A DNA stretch of 64,000 bases from Salinispirillum marinum (GTDB lineage: Bacteria; Pseudomonadota; Gammaproteobacteria; Pseudomonadales; Natronospirillaceae): NCBI RefSeq assembly GCF_042651565.1, contig NZ_JBHSDF010000002.1; one strand, 5' to 3'. Made by a program: the position numbers and the translations under genes. This document shows positions 9,157 through 17,885 of this stretch, piece by piece. Position 1 is the stretch's first letter; every line of letters starts with the position of its first letter. The notes beneath the pieces were generated by a model. That model was not told the DNA's origin, made no database searches, and saw only the letters and a list, made by a program, of their open reading frames with translations.

Positions 9157-9906
9157 ATGGCTGAACACGACACCACCCACTTTGGCTTTCAAACGGTCAA
9201 TAAAGACGAGAAAGTGAAGAAGGTGGCCGACGTGTTTCATTCCGTCGCAGCCCGCTATGACGTCATGAATGACCTCATGTCGTTCGGCATTCATCGCGTC
9301 TGGAAACTGTTTACCATTGAACTCAGCGGCGTTCGTACTGGCGCCAAAGTGCTGGACATTGCCGGTGGTACTGGAGATTTAGCAGCCAAATTCGCCCAAC
9401 GCGTAGGGCCTGAAGGCGAAGTTGTACTCGCCGACATCAATGAATCCATGCTGCGTGTTGGCCGCGACAAATTGATCGACCGTGGTCTGGGTCATCGGGT
9501 GAAATACGTGCAAGCCAATGCTGAATGCCTACCGTTCCCCGACAACCATTTCGACGTTATCACCATCGCCTTTGGTTTACGTAACGTCACTGACAAAGAT
9601 GCCGCACTCGCGTCCATGCAACGCATCCTCAAGCCAGGTGGTAAGCTACTGGTGCTGGAATTTTCCAAACCGCAATCAACATTGCTGTCCAAAGCGTACG
9701 ACCTCTATTCCTTTCGCGCCCTACCCTTAATGGGCAAATTGGTCGCCAACGATGCCGACAGCTATCAGTATCTTGCCGAATCCATCCGCATGCACCCCGA
9801 TCAAGAAACCTTGAAAAGCATGATGCTGACTGCCGGCTTTGCGACCGTGAAATACCACAACATGACCGGTGGCATCGTCGCCTTGCATGTTGGGAACAAA
9901 GCATGA
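9157..9906 (+). CDS. ubiE: Ubiquinone/menaquinone biosynthesis C-methyltransferase UbiE
   Basis: SAM-dependent C-methylation of the benzoquinol ring in ubiquinone synthesis, and of demethylmenaquinol where present. The 249-residue protein aligns almost throughout with E. coli UbiE: THFGFQTV, YDVMNDLMSFGIHR, SAM motif LDIAGGTGDL, VVLADINESML, QANAECLPFPDN and the C-terminal SIRMHPDQETL. The start at 9157 (MAEHDTTHFG) matches the family; an in-frame ATG at 9118 lies on the -10 box and cannot be in the transcript. It is first in an operon with ubiJ and ubiB, overlapping ubiJ by ATGA. Confidence 0.97.
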   Translation: MAEHDTTHFGFQTVNKDEKVKKVADVFHSVAARYDVMNDLMSFGIHRVWKLFTIELSGVRTGAKVLDIAGGTGDLAAKFAQRVGPEGEVVLADINESMLRVGRDKLIDRGLGHRVKYVQANAECLPFPDNHFDVITIAFGLRNVTDKDAALASMQRILKPGGKLLVLEFSKPQSTLLSKAYDLYSFRALPLMGKLVANDADSYQYLAESIRMHPDQETLKSMMLTAGFATVKYHNMTGGIVALHVGNKA

Positions 9907-10517
9907 CCGAGCAGGCCATGGCCGCCTTTCTGCCCGTGCTTAACCGAGCCCTAGCCAAAGCACTGGCTTATGCCCCGGCGGCACGCGCACGCCTTTCCAC
10001 GCTGCCCCCGACCTGCTGGCGCATCCACATCAGCGACCTAAAACTGGACTTGGATGTGCGTGCTGAAAGCAACGTTCTACTGATTGACTTGCCCGATGAT
10101 CGCGTACCCGATGCCGACATTCGCGGCCAATCAAAGGACTTCGTTGCACTCCTGCGTGCTGACGACAAAACCGCCGCCTTGGCCAGCTTGCCCATTCGAG
10201 TAGAGGGCAGCACCAGCAGTTTTATGCAATTGCAAAGCCTGGTGAGTCAATTGGACTTCGACTACGAAGCCTGCCTTGAAGATCAGGTGGGTGACCTCGC
10301 TGCCCATCAACTGGGTATCATTGGCCGCGGCGTTTGGTCGCAGGTACAACAAACCACGACGAGCGTTAGTGCCGCCACCGAGCGGTACTTGCTGCGCGAG
10401 AAAGGTTGGTTAGTCACGCGCACAGAAGCGGCTGAACATGGTCGCGCCATTCATAAACTACGGCTTGACATCGATCGCCTAAGCGCACGATTACGGCAAC
10501 GAAAGGAGCAAGGCTAA
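9903..10517 (+). CDS. ubiJ: Ubiquinone biosynthesis accessory factor UbiJ
   Basis: Lipid-binding assembly factor of the soluble Ubi complex, with an SCP2-type fold in the N-terminal half (about residues 1-120) and a coiled-coil-like C-terminus (HKLRLDIDRLSARLRQRKEQ). Its 204 residues match the UbiJ family. It is recognised mainly from its place between ubiE and ubiB and from an SCP2-like segment (LKLDLDVRAESNVLLIDLPDD). It overlaps ubiE by ATGA and precedes ubiB by 3 bp, so the three are probably one transcript. Confidence 0.9.
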   Translation: MTEQAMAAFLPVLNRALAKALAYAPAARARLSTLPPTCWRIHISDLKLDLDVRAESNVLLIDLPDDRVPDADIRGQSKDFVALLRADDKTAALASLPIRVEGSTSSFMQLQSLVSQLDFDYEACLEDQVGDLAAHQLGIIGRGVWSQVQQTTTSVSAATERYLLREKGWLVTRTEAAEHGRAIHKLRLDIDRLSARLRQRKEQG

Positions 10518-10520
10518 CTC

Positions 10521-12110
10521 ATGTACTGGCTCCGAATTTGGCGCATTGGCTGGTTGATTCTGCGTTATCGTCTCGACACCCTGATCCCCTGGGCTGCATT
10601 GCCCCTGTGGCTGCGTTGGCTCGCCATTGGCGCGTGGTTTCTGCCCACGCCAAAAACACCCGGCCCGATGCGTCTACGCTTGTTTTTTGAAGCCTTAGGG
10701 CCGGTGTTCATTAAATTCGGACAGATTTTATCCACCCGGCGCGACCTCTATCCGCCGGAGTACGCCGATGAACTGGCCCGCCTGCAAGACAAAGTGCCTT
10801 CGTTTCCCGGTACTCAAGCGATCGCCGTGATTGAAGCATCGTTGCAAAAGCCCATCACCGAACTCTTCGCTGATTTTTCGGTGGAGCCTTTGGCCTCGGC
10901 GTCGATTGCACAGGTTCATGCCGCGACCATGCACGATGGTCGGGCCGCCGTGGTAAAGGTGATTCGACCACACATCCAGAAAGTGATTCGCAAAGACCTC
11001 GCCTGGATGAGAGCACTCGCCAAGTTACTTGCGCGCGTACCAGAAGCCCGGCGTTTGCGTCCTGTAGAAGTAGTGCATGACTTTGAACAGACGCTGCTCG
11101 ACGAGCTTGATCTGGTGCGCGAAGCCGCCAACGCCACCCAACTGCGCGACAACTTTACCGACTCCGACCTGCTGTATGTGCCAGAAATCTACTGGGATTA
11201 TTGCCACCGTCATGTTTTGGTCATGGAACGTATCTATGGTACGTCGATCGACGAAATTGATGCCTTGAAAGCGGCAGGAACCGACATGAAAATGCTGGCG
11301 GAACGCGGCGTAGAAATTTTCTTCACCCAGGTGTTCCGCGATTCTTTCTTTCATGCCGACATGCACCCCGGCAATGTGTTTGTAGACCTTACGGACCCCA
11401 AGAAGCCGCGCTACATCGGCATCGACTGCGGTATTGTGGGCACCATGGCAGAAGAGGATCAACACTACCTTGCCATGAACCTGTTGGCGTTTTTCAACCG
11501 GGATTATCACCAAGTGGCGCGCTTGCATGTGGAGTCTGGCTGGGTGCCCGCTACCACGCCTATCCATCAGTTTGAACAAGCCATTCGGGCGGTCTGTGAA
11601 CCCATCTTTGCTCGCCCGCTGAAAGAAATTTCCTTTGGCCTGCTGCTGATTCGCCTATTTCAAGTTGCCCGGCGCTTTGACATGGAAGTGCAGCCGCAGT
11701 TGGTGCTGTTGCAAAAAACGCTGCTGAATATTGAAGGTTTAGGGCGCCAACTCTACCCAGAGTTGGATTTATGGCAAACCGCCAAGCCCTACATGGAGAA
11801 ATGGCTAAAGGAACGCATTGGGTTCAAGCGCACCTTTAACACCTTACGCCAGCAACTGCCTTTTTTGTTGGAGCAAGCGCCTGAATTTCCCTACTACCTG
11901 CAACAAATGGTAAAACAGCTCGCTAAGGCACCACCGGCCCCTCAGGTGCGGGTGGAGTCGGCTTCGAATCGCAGTATGTCTGCATTGATTCTGGCGCTGG
12001 CGGGCGTGGGTCTGGCCGTGTATGGCGATCAGGTAGCGCAACACACTTTAATGTATGTCGGCATCGGCATTGCCTTAGTGGCTGGAATTACCAGCTTACG
12101 GCGTCCGTAA
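10521..12110 (+). CDS. ubiB: Atypical kinase/ATPase UbiB
   Basis: Membrane-anchored member of the atypical protein-kinase family (ADCK/Coq8) needed for ubiquinone assembly. It shows the KxGQ region (FIKFGQILSTRRDL), the Ala-rich loop replacing the usual P-loop (SASIAQVHAA), the invariant Lys in AAVVKVIRP, the HADMHPGN catalytic loop and IDCGIVGT in place of DFG. Two C-terminal hydrophobic segments (ALILALAGVGLAVYG and TLMYVGIGIALVAG) are the membrane anchor. The length is 529 residues versus 546 in E. coli. It is followed by hisE, while Pseudomonas-type genomes have hisI between them. Confidence 0.95.
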   Translation: MYWLRIWRIGWLILRYRLDTLIPWAALPLWLRWLAIGAWFLPTPKTPGPMRLRLFFEALGPVFIKFGQILSTRRDLYPPEYADELARLQDKVPSFPGTQAIAVIEASLQKPITELFADFSVEPLASASIAQVHAATMHDGRAAVVKVIRPHIQKVIRKDLAWMRALAKLLARVPEARRLRPVEVVHDFEQTLLDELDLVREAANATQLRDNFTDSDLLYVPEIYWDYCHRHVLVMERIYGTSIDEIDALKAAGTDMKMLAERGVEIFFTQVFRDSFFHADMHPGNVFVDLTDPKKPRYIGIDCGIVGTMAEEDQHYLAMNLLAFFNRDYHQVARLHVESGWVPATTPIHQFEQAIRAVCEPIFARPLKEISFGLLLIRLFQVARRFDMEVQPQLVLLQKTLLNIEGLGRQLYPELDLWQTAKPYMEKWLKERIGFKRTFNTLRQQLPFLLEQAPEFPYYLQQMVKQLAKAPPAPQVRVESASNRSMSALILALAGVGLAVYGDQVAQHTLMYVGIGIALVAGITSLRRP

Positions 12111-12144
12111 CATTACCGATGCGAATCAGAAACAGGAGCGTATA

Positions 12145-12504
12145 ATGCCGAATAGCGCAGCCACAAACGACACCTTATTGGCGTTGGAAGCGGTGCTACA
12201 GGCCCGTAAAACGGCCGACCCCAGCAGTTCATACGTCGCTCAACTGTATGACAAAGGGCTAAACAAAATACTGGAAAAGGTGGGCGAAGAAGCCACCGAA
12301 ACCATACTGGCGGCAAAAGACCTGACGCCCGATCACCCGCAGGAATTGGTCGCAGAAACGGCGGATTTATGGTTCCATACGCTGGTGATGCTGGCGCACT
12401 GCGAAGTGCCGGTGCAAGCGGTTTTACAGGAATTGGATCGCCGGTTTGGCTTATCCGGTTTGACCGAAAAAGCGCAACGTGCAGAACGTACCGACAATGG
12501 CTAA
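12145..12504 (+). CDS. hisE: Phosphoribosyl-ATP pyrophosphatase HisE
   Basis: Second step of histidine synthesis: hydrolysis of phosphoribosyl-ATP to phosphoribosyl-AMP and pyrophosphate. The 119-residue all-alpha MazG-like fold shows KVGEEATETILAAK and ELVAETADLWFHTLVML, whose Glu/Asp residues bind Mg2+. AGGAG precedes the ATG. It is a stand-alone HisE. Its usual partner gene hisI is not in this slot or elsewhere in the window, so HisI must be encoded elsewhere. Confidence 0.95.
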   Translation: MPNSAATNDTLLALEAVLQARKTADPSSSYVAQLYDKGLNKILEKVGEEATETILAAKDLTPDHPQELVAETADLWFHTLVMLAHCEVPVQAVLQELDRRFGLSGLTEKAQRAERTDNG

Positions 12505-12587
12505 AACGGCTTACGGTACAGCAACACCCCTTTAACTTTGGCTGGCCAGGCATCTGACCGCCGTCTGTAATGAGCAGGAGATAACCT

Positions 12588-12833
12588 ATGTTTGGTGGTA
12601 TCAGCCCCGTACAATTGATCATTGTTTTAGTGATTGTGGTACTCATTTTCGGCACCAAGAAGCTTACCGGGATGGGCAAAGATATTGGTGGCGCGGTAAA
12701 AGGTTTTAAACAAGCCATGAACGATGATGAGAAAGAAGACGCCAAAAAAGCCGACCAAGCGCTGGACAACAAAACCGCTGACGCCCAATTCGCGGAAAGC
12801 AAAGAGAACAGCAAAGAAAAACAGGACGTCTAA
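12588..12833 (+). CDS. tatA: Twin-arginine translocase subunit TatA
   Basis: Pore-forming subunit of the Tat system, which exports folded proteins. It has a short N-terminal membrane helix (SPVQLIIVLVIVVLIFG), the FGTKKL hinge, an amphipathic helix (GMGKDIGGAVKGFKQAM) and an acidic/basic disordered tail, 81 residues in all. AGGAG lies before the ATG. It is first of tatABC, with 6 bp to tatB. Confidence 0.95.
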   Translation: MFGGISPVQLIIVLVIVVLIFGTKKLTGMGKDIGGAVKGFKQAMNDDEKEDAKKADQALDNKTADAQFAESKENSKEKQDV

Positions 12834-12839
12834 ACCATC

Positions 12840-13220
12840 ATGTTCGACGTGGGCTTTCTTGAATTAGCCGTCATTGCTGGCATTGCCTTAATTGTCTTAG
12901 GCCCTGAGCGGCTGCCATCGGCAGCCCGTACGGTCGGGCGTTACGTTGGCCAAGCCAAACGCATGGTAGGCAATTTTCAGCGTCAAATTGAACAGGAAGT
13001 CCGGCTGGAAGAGTTGAATAAAAAAATCATGGACGACACCAAAGGCCAAACGTTCATTAATAATGATGGTACAACCTCAGGTGGTGCAACAGCCGTAAAA
13101 CGCGAGCCCGCCGATAACGACCCAACCGTCAATGAGATCGTACCACCTCAGCCCGCAAGCTCGGCCCCTAATGCGGACGCTCAAACTACCCAAGAACCGA
13201 ATCGAGAAAATGCCCAATGA
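12840..13220 (+). CDS. tatB: Twin-arginine translocase subunit TatB
   Basis: Binds Tat signal peptides together with TatC. The N-terminus MFDVGFLELAVIAGIALIVLGPERLP is the TatB type, with Glu8 in the membrane helix and the LGPERLP hinge. A long amphipathic helix follows (VGRYVGQAKRMVGNFQRQIEQE), then a low-complexity polar tail. It is 126 residues and overlaps tatC by ATGA. Confidence 0.95.
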   Translation: MFDVGFLELAVIAGIALIVLGPERLPSAARTVGRYVGQAKRMVGNFQRQIEQEVRLEELNKKIMDDTKGQTFINNDGTTSGGATAVKREPADNDPTVNEIVPPQPASSAPNADAQTTQEPNRENAQ

Positions 13221-13999
13221 GTGATCACGATCAAGCCGTGCCACTGATTGAGCACTTGAAAGAACTACGCACCCGACTCATTCGTGCCGTGTTATTGGTT
13301 TTGGTGGTGTTTGGTGTGTTGTATGCGTTTTCGAACGAACTCTACATGTTTTTGTCGGCCCCATTGCGCGTCCTGCTGGAAGAAAACGCCGGGATGATCA
13401 TCGCAACCGGGGTGGCCTCGCCGTTTTTAGTGCCTTTTAAGCTCGCCTTTGTAACCGCTGTAATGGCGACCATGCCATTCACGCTTTACCAAGTATGGGC
13501 CTTTATTGCCCCGGCGCTTTATTTGCACGAACGGCGCTTGATGGTGCCTTTGTTCATTTCCAGCGTTGTGCTTTTCTACTTGGGCGTAGCCTTCACCTAC
13601 TACGTGGTCATGCCTTTGGTGTTTGCGTTTTTTACCGGCGCAGGCCCGGTGGATATCAACATCACGCCCGACATTGCCGCCATTCTGGATTTCAGTTTGA
13701 AGATGTTTTTTGCGTTTGGTGTCGCCTTTGAAATTCCCATCGCCACCGTACTGGTGATCATTACCGGAATCTCGACCGTAGAGTCCTTGAGTAAAAAGCG
13801 TCCCTATATTTTCTTGGGGTGTTTTGTGGTCGGTATGTTGCTGACCCCGCCAGACATCTTCTCGCAAACCATTCTGGCGTTGCCGATGTGGCTTCTTTTT
13901 GAGCTAGGCCTACTGATGGGCCGCTTTGTAAAAGCCAACCCGAAAGCCGATACAAAAGAACATGCAGAGGATACCGCCACGAACAACGAGTCGGCTTGA
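13217..13999 (+). CDS. tatC: Twin-arginine translocase subunit TatC
   Basis: Six-helix inner-membrane receptor for twin-arginine signal peptides. It has the diagnostic start PLIEHLKELRTRLIRAV, then periplasmic loop and helix 2 residues ATGVASPF, PFTLYQVWAFIAPALY, FGVAFEIPI and LLTPPDIFSQ. Its 260 residues fit the family. It ends the tat operon. The Tat-type M15 peptidase at 35812-36894 is a likely client. Confidence 0.96.
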   Translation: MSDHDQAVPLIEHLKELRTRLIRAVLLVLVVFGVLYAFSNELYMFLSAPLRVLLEENAGMIIATGVASPFLVPFKLAFVTAVMATMPFTLYQVWAFIAPALYLHERRLMVPLFISSVVLFYLGVAFTYYVVMPLVFAFFTGAGPVDINITPDIAAILDFSLKMFFAFGVAFEIPIATVLVIITGISTVESLSKKRPYIFLGCFVVGMLLTPPDIFSQTILALPMWLLFELGLLMGRFVKANPKADTKEHAEDTATNNESA

Positions 14000-14030
14000 T
14001 ATCATCAAGCCATCCCCGATGTTTTATGGT

Positions 14031-14660
14031 TTATGCTTGTGTGACTGTAGTTTCCAGATAGGGCTGACCGTTTAACATAAACGCCAAGCGGTCGCCAACC
14101 TTCAGCACACCCACACCCGCCGGAGTGCCTGTTAACACCACATCACCGACTTCAAGTGTAAAGTGCTGTGACATTTCACTGAGCAAGCCTGGCAAAGCGA
14201 ATAGCATCATGGCCGTATCACCGGCTTGCACCGTGTTGCCATTGATATCGAGCGTAAATTGCATGGGTAAATCCGCTGGCACCGCCTGTTGCGGACCAAG
14301 AGCACAGGCGCCATCGAACGACTTCGCCACTTCCCATGGCCAGCCTTTCTTTTTCAGTTCCGTTTGTTTATCACGCAGCGTGAGATCCATCGCCAAACCA
14401 ATCCCACCTACGGCAGCCCAAGCGTCTTCAGCCGAGGCTTTGGTTAACGGCGCCGCTAACCACAAGGCCAATTCCGCTTCATAATGCACGTCGCCCCGGT
14501 CTGTTGGAATACTCATACCGTCCAGCCCTTGCACACAGCTACCGGGTTTAATAAACAATAAGGGCTCTTCTGGCACCGGATTGTTCAATTCCGCAGCATG
14601 GGCCGCATAGCTACGACCAACACAAACAACTTTTCCGGGACGGGGCGATACAACTGCCAT
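14031..14660 (-). CDS. Fumarylacetoacetate hydrolase-family protein (YcgM/FAHD1-like)
   Basis: Mg2+-dependent hydrolase or decarboxylase acting on small acylpyruvates or oxaloacetate, by family. The 209 residues align well with E. coli YcgM: KVVCVGRSYAAHAAELNN, PEEPLLFIKP, VHYEAELALW (metal-binding Glu pair), GLAMDLTLRDKQ, WEVAKSFDGACALGP and GDVVLTGTPAGVG. I took the ATG at 14660, which fits the family and has AAGG upstream; a longer reading begins inside gmk. It lies 14 bp after gmk on the same strand and is probably co-transcribed. The substrate cannot be told from sequence. Confidence 0.88.
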   Translation of the reverse strand: MAVVSPRPGKVVCVGRSYAAHAAELNNPVPEEPLLFIKPGSCVQGLDGMSIPTDRGDVHYEAELALWLAAPLTKASAEDAWAAVGGIGLAMDLTLRDKQTELKKKGWPWEVAKSFDGACALGPQQAVPADLPMQFTLDINGNTVQAGDTAMMLFALPGLLSEMSQHFTLEVGDVVLTGTPAGVGVLKVGDRLAFMLNGQPYLETTVTQA

Positions 14661-14674
14661 GATAAATACCTTCG

Positions 14675-15295
14675 CTAGGGTTGGGTTAACAAGCCCTGGA
14701 TAAGACCTTCCTGCATGCGCACCTGCATGGGCGTACGCATACGCTGAGCGATGAACACGGAACAAAAATCATCCAAGGCTTTATAGAAATCATCATTGAT
14801 GATCAAGAAATCGTACTCGCTGTAGTGCGACATTTCACTGATCGCATCGCGCATGCGCCGGGCAATAACAACAGCGGAATCTTGGGCACGCTTTTCCAAC
14901 CGCTCTTGCAAGCTGTGTAGCGATGGCGGAAGAATAAAAATGCCCTGCGCTTCTGGCATCAAACGGCGAACTTGCCGCGCCCCCTGCCAATCGATTTCCA
15001 GAATCACATCGTGGCCTTTGTCCAACTCACGTTCAACATACGACTTGGACGTACCGTAATAGTTATCAAACACCTGCGCATGCTCAAGGAAATCCCCCTG
15101 CCCGACCATGGCTTGAAAATCATCCACCGAGACAAAGTGGTAATGTTCACCTTGTTCTTCACCCGGACGCATCGGTCGCGTGGTATGAGAAATGGATAAA
15201 AACACGTAGCTCAAGCGCTTGATCAACGCATTCACCAAGCTGCTTTTACCTGCACCCGACGGGGCGGAAACAATATAAAGGGTGCCTTTCGCCAT
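14675..15295 (-). CDS. gmk: Guanylate kinase
   Basis: Phosphorylates GMP to GDP. The 206-residue protein has the P-loop APSGAGKSSLV, GMP-binding SHTTRPMRPGEEQGEHYHFV, DFLEHAQVFDNYYGTS and ILEIDWQGARQVR. The start is ATG at 15295 (MAKGTLYIVSAPSG), the standard family N-terminus; an in-frame upstream extension lacks similarity. A TATAAT and a GC hairpin precede it (see those entries). Confidence 0.96.
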   Translation of the reverse strand: MAKGTLYIVSAPSGAGKSSLVNALIKRLSYVFLSISHTTRPMRPGEEQGEHYHFVSVDDFQAMVGQGDFLEHAQVFDNYYGTSKSYVERELDKGHDVILEIDWQGARQVRRLMPEAQGIFILPPSLHSLQERLEKRAQDSAVVIARRMRDAISEMSHYSEYDFLIINDDFYKALDDFCSVFIAQRMRTPMQVRMQEGLIQGLLTQP

Positions 15296-15320
15296 AGTCT
15301 TTTTATTCCTCATCACCAAT

Positions 15321-15343
15321 AAAACGACAGCCCGCAGGCTGCC
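15321..15343 (-). terminator. Hairpin with T-run between the chemoreceptor gene and gmk
   Basis: Read on the minus strand, GGCAGCC and GGGCTGTC form a GC stem followed by GTTTTATT. It lies downstream of the TATAAT assigned to gmk, so it could be a leaky terminator of the chemoreceptor transcript or an attenuator in the gmk leader. Confidence 0.4.
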
Positions 15344-15357
15344 GTACAATGTGGTTG

Positions 15358-15363
15358 ATTATA
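15358..15363 (-). promoter_or_regulatory. TATAAT -10 box upstream of gmk
   Basis: A perfect TATAAT on the minus strand, about 60 bp before the gmk ATG. No good -35 lies at 16-18 bp upstream, so the promoter is only provisional. Confidence 0.35.
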
Positions 15364-15385
15364 GCCCATCAGGAGCCTGCCATAA

Positions 15386-17023
15386 CTAAATACGGAAGAA
15401 GCTCACTTTCTTGGTTAACTGATCGGCCAAATCGGCCAAAACGTCACTGGACGCCGCGACCTGATTCGCACCCGCCGAACTGGCCATGGTGGAATCATGA
15501 ATCCGGTTGATGTTTTCATTAACCTCTTCCGCCACCCGGCTTTGCTCTTCTGACGCTGCAGCAATTTGCAGGTTCATATCATTAATGGCCGTGACCTCAT
15601 TGCGAATACTCGCCAAGGCGCCTTCCGCATCGCGGGTCTGCTCTACCGTTTGTTGTGCAAGTTCACGGCTGGCCTGCATGATGCTGGCCGCTTGACCAGA
15701 ACCTTCTTGTAACTTAACGATCATGGTACTGATTTCACGTGTAGACTCTTGCGTGCGCGTGGCCAGTGATCGAACCTCGTCGGCCACCACCGCAAAACCA
15801 CGGCCATGCTCACCGGCACGCGCTGCTTCAATGGCCGCGTTCAAGGCCAGCAAGTTGGTTTGCTCGGCAATGGCGTTGATGACTTCGGTGATCTTTTCGA
15901 TGTTGCCGCTGTCGGCCGATACCGCTTCAACGGTTTTCGCCGCTTTCTCTAAGGTTTCTGCCAAGTGCAGAATGGACTTGGTGGTCGCCTGCACTTTCGT
16001 ATTGCCGTTGTTCACTTCGCGGTCGGCTTTCTGCGTGGCGGTCGCGGCACTGGTTGCATGGCTGGCTACTTGACCCACCGATGCTGCCATTTCATTGATG
16101 GCCGTTGCCATTTGCTCGGCCTCACTGGACTGCACTTGAATCTGACGATTGTTGTCGGCCGCCGTGCTGCGTAATTGGTTCGACGATTCGGTCAAATCAT
16201 CGGCCGCCGACCGTACTTCCTGAATGATGCCGCTCAACCGCTCAACCATTACCCGCATAGAACCCATAACGCTGTCGGGGTATTTTGAACTGATGGAGAT
16301 GTTCAGTTCACCTTCCGACAACCGACGAATGGCCGAAGCCACGTCTTCCGGCTCGCCACCCAAGGTTTTACGCATGTAATAAATGATGCGGCTTGATACC
16401 AAAAGACCCACCACCAAAGATACGGCGGTTAACACAATCATCAAAAATCCAAAGCCCGACGCACGTGTCTGCACGCTATCAATGTCTTCGCGGATAAAGG
16501 TTTCTTGGTAATCAATAAAGGCATTAATGCGTGCCAACCATTCGGTGTAGTTACCCGCCACCTGACGCGACAACAATTGCGCCGCCGCTGCCGTATCGCC
16601 ACCCTGCCGCACGCGCAACAATTCTGCGGTAGAGGCTAGTGTGGTGCGTTCAATTTCTTTAATACGGTTCAGTAATTGACGTTCTTCATTAGTCGCACCA
16701 ACGGTCGTAAACAACTGGTCCATTGGCCGAGCCGATTCCGCATAAAACTGTTCGAGGGTACGAATCTCTTCGATATGGCGGTTTAACGTTTGATTATCGG
16801 TTGCTAAAACCGCATCACGAATGGAGATGGCACGGTCGTGCACACTGCCACGAAAGTTGATGGCGTATCGCTGCTTCAGCGTTGCGCCCTCATTAACCTC
16901 GGTTAGGGTGCGGTCAATCACGCTTACTTGCTGGATGCCGACGACGGTGCCAACCACCAAGAGCAGCAAAATTACACCAAATCCCAACGCTAACCGCTGG
17001 GCAATTGATAAGGATACACGCAT
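15386..17023 (-). CDS. Methyl-accepting chemotaxis protein
   Basis: Chemoreceptor of 545 residues. TM1 is about residues 10-32, followed by a periplasmic four-helix-bundle ligand domain with the LxxxR-like pattern of Tar-type sensors, TM2 about 188-210 (FGFLMIVLTAVSLVVGLLVS), HAMP, and a long cytoplasmic coiled coil. The highly conserved CheA/CheW hairpin tip is complete: EQTNLLALNAAIEAARAGEHGRG through FAVVADEVRSLA. The C-terminus ends KVSFFRI, without the CheR-tethering pentapeptide. The ligand is unknown. It stands alone, with no chemotaxis genes beside it. Confidence 0.93.
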   Translation of the reverse strand: MRVSLSIAQRLALGFGVILLLLVVGTVVGIQQVSVIDRTLTEVNEGATLKQRYAINFRGSVHDRAISIRDAVLATDNQTLNRHIEEIRTLEQFYAESARPMDQLFTTVGATNEERQLLNRIKEIERTTLASTAELLRVRQGGDTAAAAQLLSRQVAGNYTEWLARINAFIDYQETFIREDIDSVQTRASGFGFLMIVLTAVSLVVGLLVSSRIIYYMRKTLGGEPEDVASAIRRLSEGELNISISSKYPDSVMGSMRVMVERLSGIIQEVRSAADDLTESSNQLRSTAADNNRQIQVQSSEAEQMATAINEMAASVGQVASHATSAATATQKADREVNNGNTKVQATTKSILHLAETLEKAAKTVEAVSADSGNIEKITEVINAIAEQTNLLALNAAIEAARAGEHGRGFAVVADEVRSLATRTQESTREISTMIVKLQEGSGQAASIMQASRELAQQTVEQTRDAEGALASIRNEVTAINDMNLQIAAASEEQSRVAEEVNENINRIHDSTMASSAGANQVAASSDVLADLADQLTKKVSFFRI

Positions 17024-17392
17024 ATCATCTTCTCGCTATTGTGTGAAGAATAAGGGCAGACTTACCGCTTAGGGCCGTGATGATCGCTCACAAAACACCC
17101 AGCATGAACAGCAAAGTCATCGGCATGTACTATCAATGAAACGGGGTTCAAAAACAATGGGAAAGAAGGCAATTGAGTAGATAGTTTCCAACGCATATTC
17201 CCAGTTGGCCACGACAGGTGCAAACACAGAATCCTACTGACTTGCGGTGTGGCAAAGCGTGTTGGCCGCAAGGTGGATCCCGTACCGGAACATGAGCTAA
17301 AACCGCATGGTTGAGATCAAGTCACCCAAGAGGCCGTTGAACTTTGAGTAAAGATTGGCGCCCCTGCTCCTCCTGCCGCGAATAAACGTCCT
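17024..17392. other. Non-coding spacer upstream of the chemoreceptor gene
   Basis: About 370 bp between two minus-strand genes. A 69-codon minus-strand frame at 17062-17271 has no ribosome site and no recognisable sequence. I see no clear promoter, terminator or repeat. Confidence 0.4.
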
Positions 17393-17854
17393 TCATCGCG
17401 CAACCGGGATATCAAAATGCAGAACGTCTTCACGAGTGCCGAGCTTGGTATACAGGTTAATCGCGGGTTGGTCATCTTCGTCGGTGTCGGCTTGCACAAA
17501 GATGACATAGGCGCCGCGTGCAGCGCCTAGTCGCTGCAGCTCTTGAATAAGGCCGGTTGCGATGCCTTGTCGACGACACGATGCACTGACCGCCAAGTCG
17601 TATATGTAGATCTCACTACGCTGTTGTTCAAATTTGCGCAGTTCGTAGGCCGCCAAGCCACCGACCACGTCATCCCCCTGCCAAGCCACCAAGGCGATGA
17701 AGGTATCGCTGGCCAGCAAGTTTGTCAGGTAGGCGGCATCGGGTGGATGTCCGGTGTAGGTTTCAAAGTCGTCAAAGACTTCACCAAACAAGGTGACCAG
17801 TTTCGCCATGCCATCGAGATCGGCGGGAGTGAGTTGTTGAATGTTGATGGGCAT
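17393..17854 (-). CDS. GNAT acetyltransferase resembling aminoglycoside 3-N-acetyltransferase AAC(3)-I
   Basis: A 153-residue GNAT enzyme that, from memory, aligns along nearly its whole length with AAC(3)-Ia-type gentamicin acetyltransferases. Shared stretches include FIALVAW, VVGGLAAYELRKFEQ, RSEIYIYDLAVS, the acetyl-CoA loop RRQGIATGLI, GAYVIFVQAD, and LYTKLGTRED followed by FDI. Family knowledge predicts acetylation of the 3-amino group of some aminoglycosides. Chromosomal relatives occur in environmental bacteria and their activity varies, so resistance is not proven. It lies among accessory genes, with no integron attachment site or integrase nearby. Confidence 0.8.
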   Translation of the reverse strand: MPINIQQLTPADLDGMAKLVTLFGEVFDDFETYTGHPPDAAYLTNLLASDTFIALVAWQGDDVVGGLAAYELRKFEQQRSEIYIYDLAVSASCRRQGIATGLIQELQRLGAARGAYVIFVQADTDEDDQPAINLYTKLGTREDVLHFDIPVAR

Positions 17855-17885
17855 GGCGAACTCCTAACCTGAAATGTTGTTACTA

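Noticed and set aside
8871..9294. Minus-strand frames between fbpA and ubiE
   Set aside because: They overlap the ubiE promoter and start region and have no ribosome site or known motif.
14661..14765. Longer N-terminus for the fumarylacetoacetase-family protein
   Set aside because: The extra 35 codons read into gmk and have no similarity to the family; the ATG at 14660 fits the family start.
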